From Micavibrio aeruginosavorus (GTDB taxonomy: Bacteria; Pseudomonadota; Alphaproteobacteria; Micavibrionales; Micavibrionaceae): DNA of 23,836 nt. Below, one piece after another: positions 22,604 through 23,836 of the stretch. The translations under genes and the position numbers were made by a program. A model generated the notes under the pieces. That model was not told the DNA's origin. It saw nothing but the letters and a program-made list of their open reading frames with translations, and searched no databases. The stretch spans positions 1 to 23,836 of the forward strand of contig QFNK01000003.1 in the NCBI GenBank assembly GCA_003240795.1. Direction: 5' to 3'. Each line of letters starts with the position of its first letter. Positions within the stretch are counted from its first letter, which is position 1.

Positions 22604-23773
22604 ATGAGCACGAAACACAACGCGGATATTGGTTTTCATACGAAGGCCATCCATGGCGGGCAATATCCTGACCCGACGACAGGTGCCGTTATAACGCCGA
22701 TTTATGCAACATCCACATATGTTCAGGAAGCGCCGGGTGTTCACAAAGGATTTGATTATGGCCGCAGCCACAATCCTACGCGTTTCGCATTCGAGCGTGC
22801 GGTCGCGGCGCTGGAAGGCGGAAGCGCGGGGTTTGCATTTTCCTCCGGCCTCGCCGCCATCGGCGCCATCCTCGATACGCTGGAGCACGGTGCGCATGTC
22901 ATTTCCACCGATGATCTTTATGGCGGCAGTTTCCGTCTGTTCGACAAGGTGCGCAAGAAATCGGCAAATTTGAATGTCAGTTACGTCGATCTTTCGGATA
23001 CAGGGTTCGTTCAGCAGGCGATTACTGATCGCACCCGATTGATCTGGATCGAGACGCCGACGAACCCGCTGCTTAAGCTTGCCGATATCAGGGCGATTGC
23101 AGAAATGGCGAAAAAACGGGGTATTCTTGTGGCGGTGGACAATACATTCGCCTCTCCCTACCTGCAAAAACCGCTGGAGCTTGGCGCCGATATTGTTGTT
23201 CATTCGGCAACCAAATATATCAACGGTCATTCGGACGTTATCGGCGGCGTGGTCGTTACCAACCGTGAGGATATTGCACAGCAGATAGGTTTCGTGCAGA
23301 ACGCGGTGGGCAGCATTGCCGGTCCTTTTGACAGCTTCCTGATGCACCGCGGGTTGAAAACGCTTGGCATCCGCATGAGACAGCATAGCGAAAGCGCCCT
23401 CGCCCTCGCGCAATGGCTGGAAACACATCCGGAGGTCGAGAAAATTTATTATCCAGGTCTTGCGAGCCATCCTCAACACGATCTGGCTAATGCGCAGATG
23501 CAAAACGGATATGGCGGTATGATCACCGTTGTCCTGAAAGGCGGGCTTGACCGCGCGACGCGTTTCCTCAAGGCGGTGAGGATTTTCACGCTTGCCGAAA
23601 GTCTTGGGGGTATCGAAAGCCTGATCGAACATCCCGCCATCATGACGCATGCGACAATACCAGCGGAAACGCGCAAGAAAATCGGCATTGAAGACGGGCT
23701 GATCCGTCTTTCCGTCGGGATAGAGGATTTAAAGGATTTGAAGGCCGATCTTGAAAACGCCTTTAACGCATAA
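22604..23773 (+). CDS. Cystathionine gamma-lyase (Cys/Met metabolism PLP enzyme)
   Basis: Splits cystathionine to cysteine, 2-oxobutyrate and ammonia, completing reverse transsulfuration with the upstream CBS. Family signatures: Y52-G-R54 (phosphate contact from the neighbouring subunit), SSGLAAI, VDNTF with Asp179, and PLP Lys204 in HSATKYINGHSDVIGG. The stretch AESLGGIESLIEHPAIMTHA carries Glu332, which corresponds to the Glu339 of human cystathionine gamma-lyase; gamma-synthases usually lack it, so a lyase is favoured over MetB. Length of 389 aa is typical. It starts 2 bases after the cbs stop, with AAAGG upstream, and is followed at once by a strong terminator. Some methionine gamma-lyase or homocysteine desulfhydrase side activity cannot be excluded. 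Confidence 0.9.
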   Translation: MSTKHNADIGFHTKAIHGGQYPDPTTGAVITPIYATSTYVQEAPGVHKGFDYGRSHNPTRFAFERAVAALEGGSAGFAFSSGLAAIGAILDTLEHGAHVISTDDLYGGSFRLFDKVRKKSANLNVSYVDLSDTGFVQQAITDRTRLIWIETPTNPLLKLADIRAIAEMAKKRGILVAVDNTFASPYLQKPLELGADIVVHSATKYINGHSDVIGGVVVTNREDIAQQIGFVQNAVGSIAGPFDSFLMHRGLKTLGIRMRQHSESALALAQWLETHPEVEKIYYPGLASHPQHDLANAQMQNGYGGMITVVLKGGLDRATRFLKAVRIFTLAESLGGIESLIEHPAIMTHATIPAETRKKIGIEDGLIRLSVGIEDLKDLKADLENAFNA

Positions 23774-23775
23774 AG

Positions 23776-23807
23776 AAAAAGCCCTTCCGTTTGGAAGGGC
23801 TTTTTTT
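23776..23807. terminator. Strong bidirectional rho-independent terminator
   Basis: AAAAAGCCCTTCC and GGAAGGGCTTTTT form a perfect 13-bp stem around the loop GTTT, followed by a T-run on the plus strand and an A-run before it, so it reads as a terminator from both sides. It begins 3 bases after the cystathionine gamma-lyase stop and probably also ends a minus-strand gene entering from the right. Confidence 0.93.
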
Positions 23808-23821
23808 GAATTTCAGCGATA

Positions 23822-23836
23822 TTAGAAATCCCAGTC
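23822..23836 (-). CDS. Possible C-terminal end of a minus-strand gene (right edge)
   Basis: Read on the minus strand the last 15 bases give Asp-Trp-Asp-Phe and TAA. The stop lies 15 bases before a terminator that is symmetrical enough to serve this strand. Only four residues are visible, so this is suggested by layout alone and no function can be given. Confidence 0.25.
   Translation of the reverse strand, partial: DWDF

Noticed and set aside
22337..23650. Long open frame (437 codons) on the minus strand under cbs and cystathionine gamma-lyase
   Set aside because: Its translation is rich in Arg, His and Cys with no family motif, and it lies wholly antisense to two certain enzyme genes.

Overview
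The window reads as ordinary, dense chromosomal DNA of a Gram-negative bacterium, most likely an alphaproteobacterium. That assignment is an inference from gene style: a STAS-fused MlaE permease, a DusB type of dihydrouridine synthase, an EmrAB pump, and a moderate GC of roughly 50 percent by eye. I see no rRNA, tRNA, CRISPR array, insertion sequence or phage gene.

Layout. (1) Positions 1-3606, minus strand: the end of an AT-richer surface-polysaccharide operon. It holds a WbaP-like initiating sugar-phosphate transferase, a two-domain glycosyltransferase (GT26/WecG-TagA fused to GT4), and the start of a multi-span membrane protein that runs off the left edge. (2) 3713-8996, minus strand: a tight seven-gene operon, mlaE(STAS fusion)-mlaF-mlaD-ABC auxiliary lipoprotein-ydbH-ynbE-ydbL, closed by one clear terminator. 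(3) 9176-12521: a ClsC-like cardiolipin synthase (plus) converging on a dusB-EEP pair (minus). (4) 12689-17697, plus strand: tamA-tamB. (5) 17694-20993: an emrA-emrB efflux pump (minus) and a divergent TetR regulator, with a near-textbook promoter and a perfect 9-1-9 operator between them. (6) 21180-23773, plus strand: a reverse-transsulfuration pair (cystathionine beta-synthase, cystathionine gamma-lyase) behind a structured leader, ending in a strong bidirectional terminator. The last 15 bases look like the C-terminus of a minus-strand gene.

How the parts work together. The core (3.7-17.7 kb) is unusually rich in lipid traffic between the inner and outer membranes: an MCE/ABC transporter, the YdbH-YnbE-YdbL bridge, a second AsmA-like bridge (TamB with TamA), and a phospholipid-making enzyme. 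In E. coli these families are encoded at separate loci. Here the MCE importer/exporter genes and the YdbH bridge genes share one operon with overlapping start and stop codons, which suggests, but does not prove, that they act in one pathway. The best candidates for something undescribed are this joint operon, a lipobox on TamA, the possible RNA switch upstream of cbs, and the GT26-GT4 fusion.
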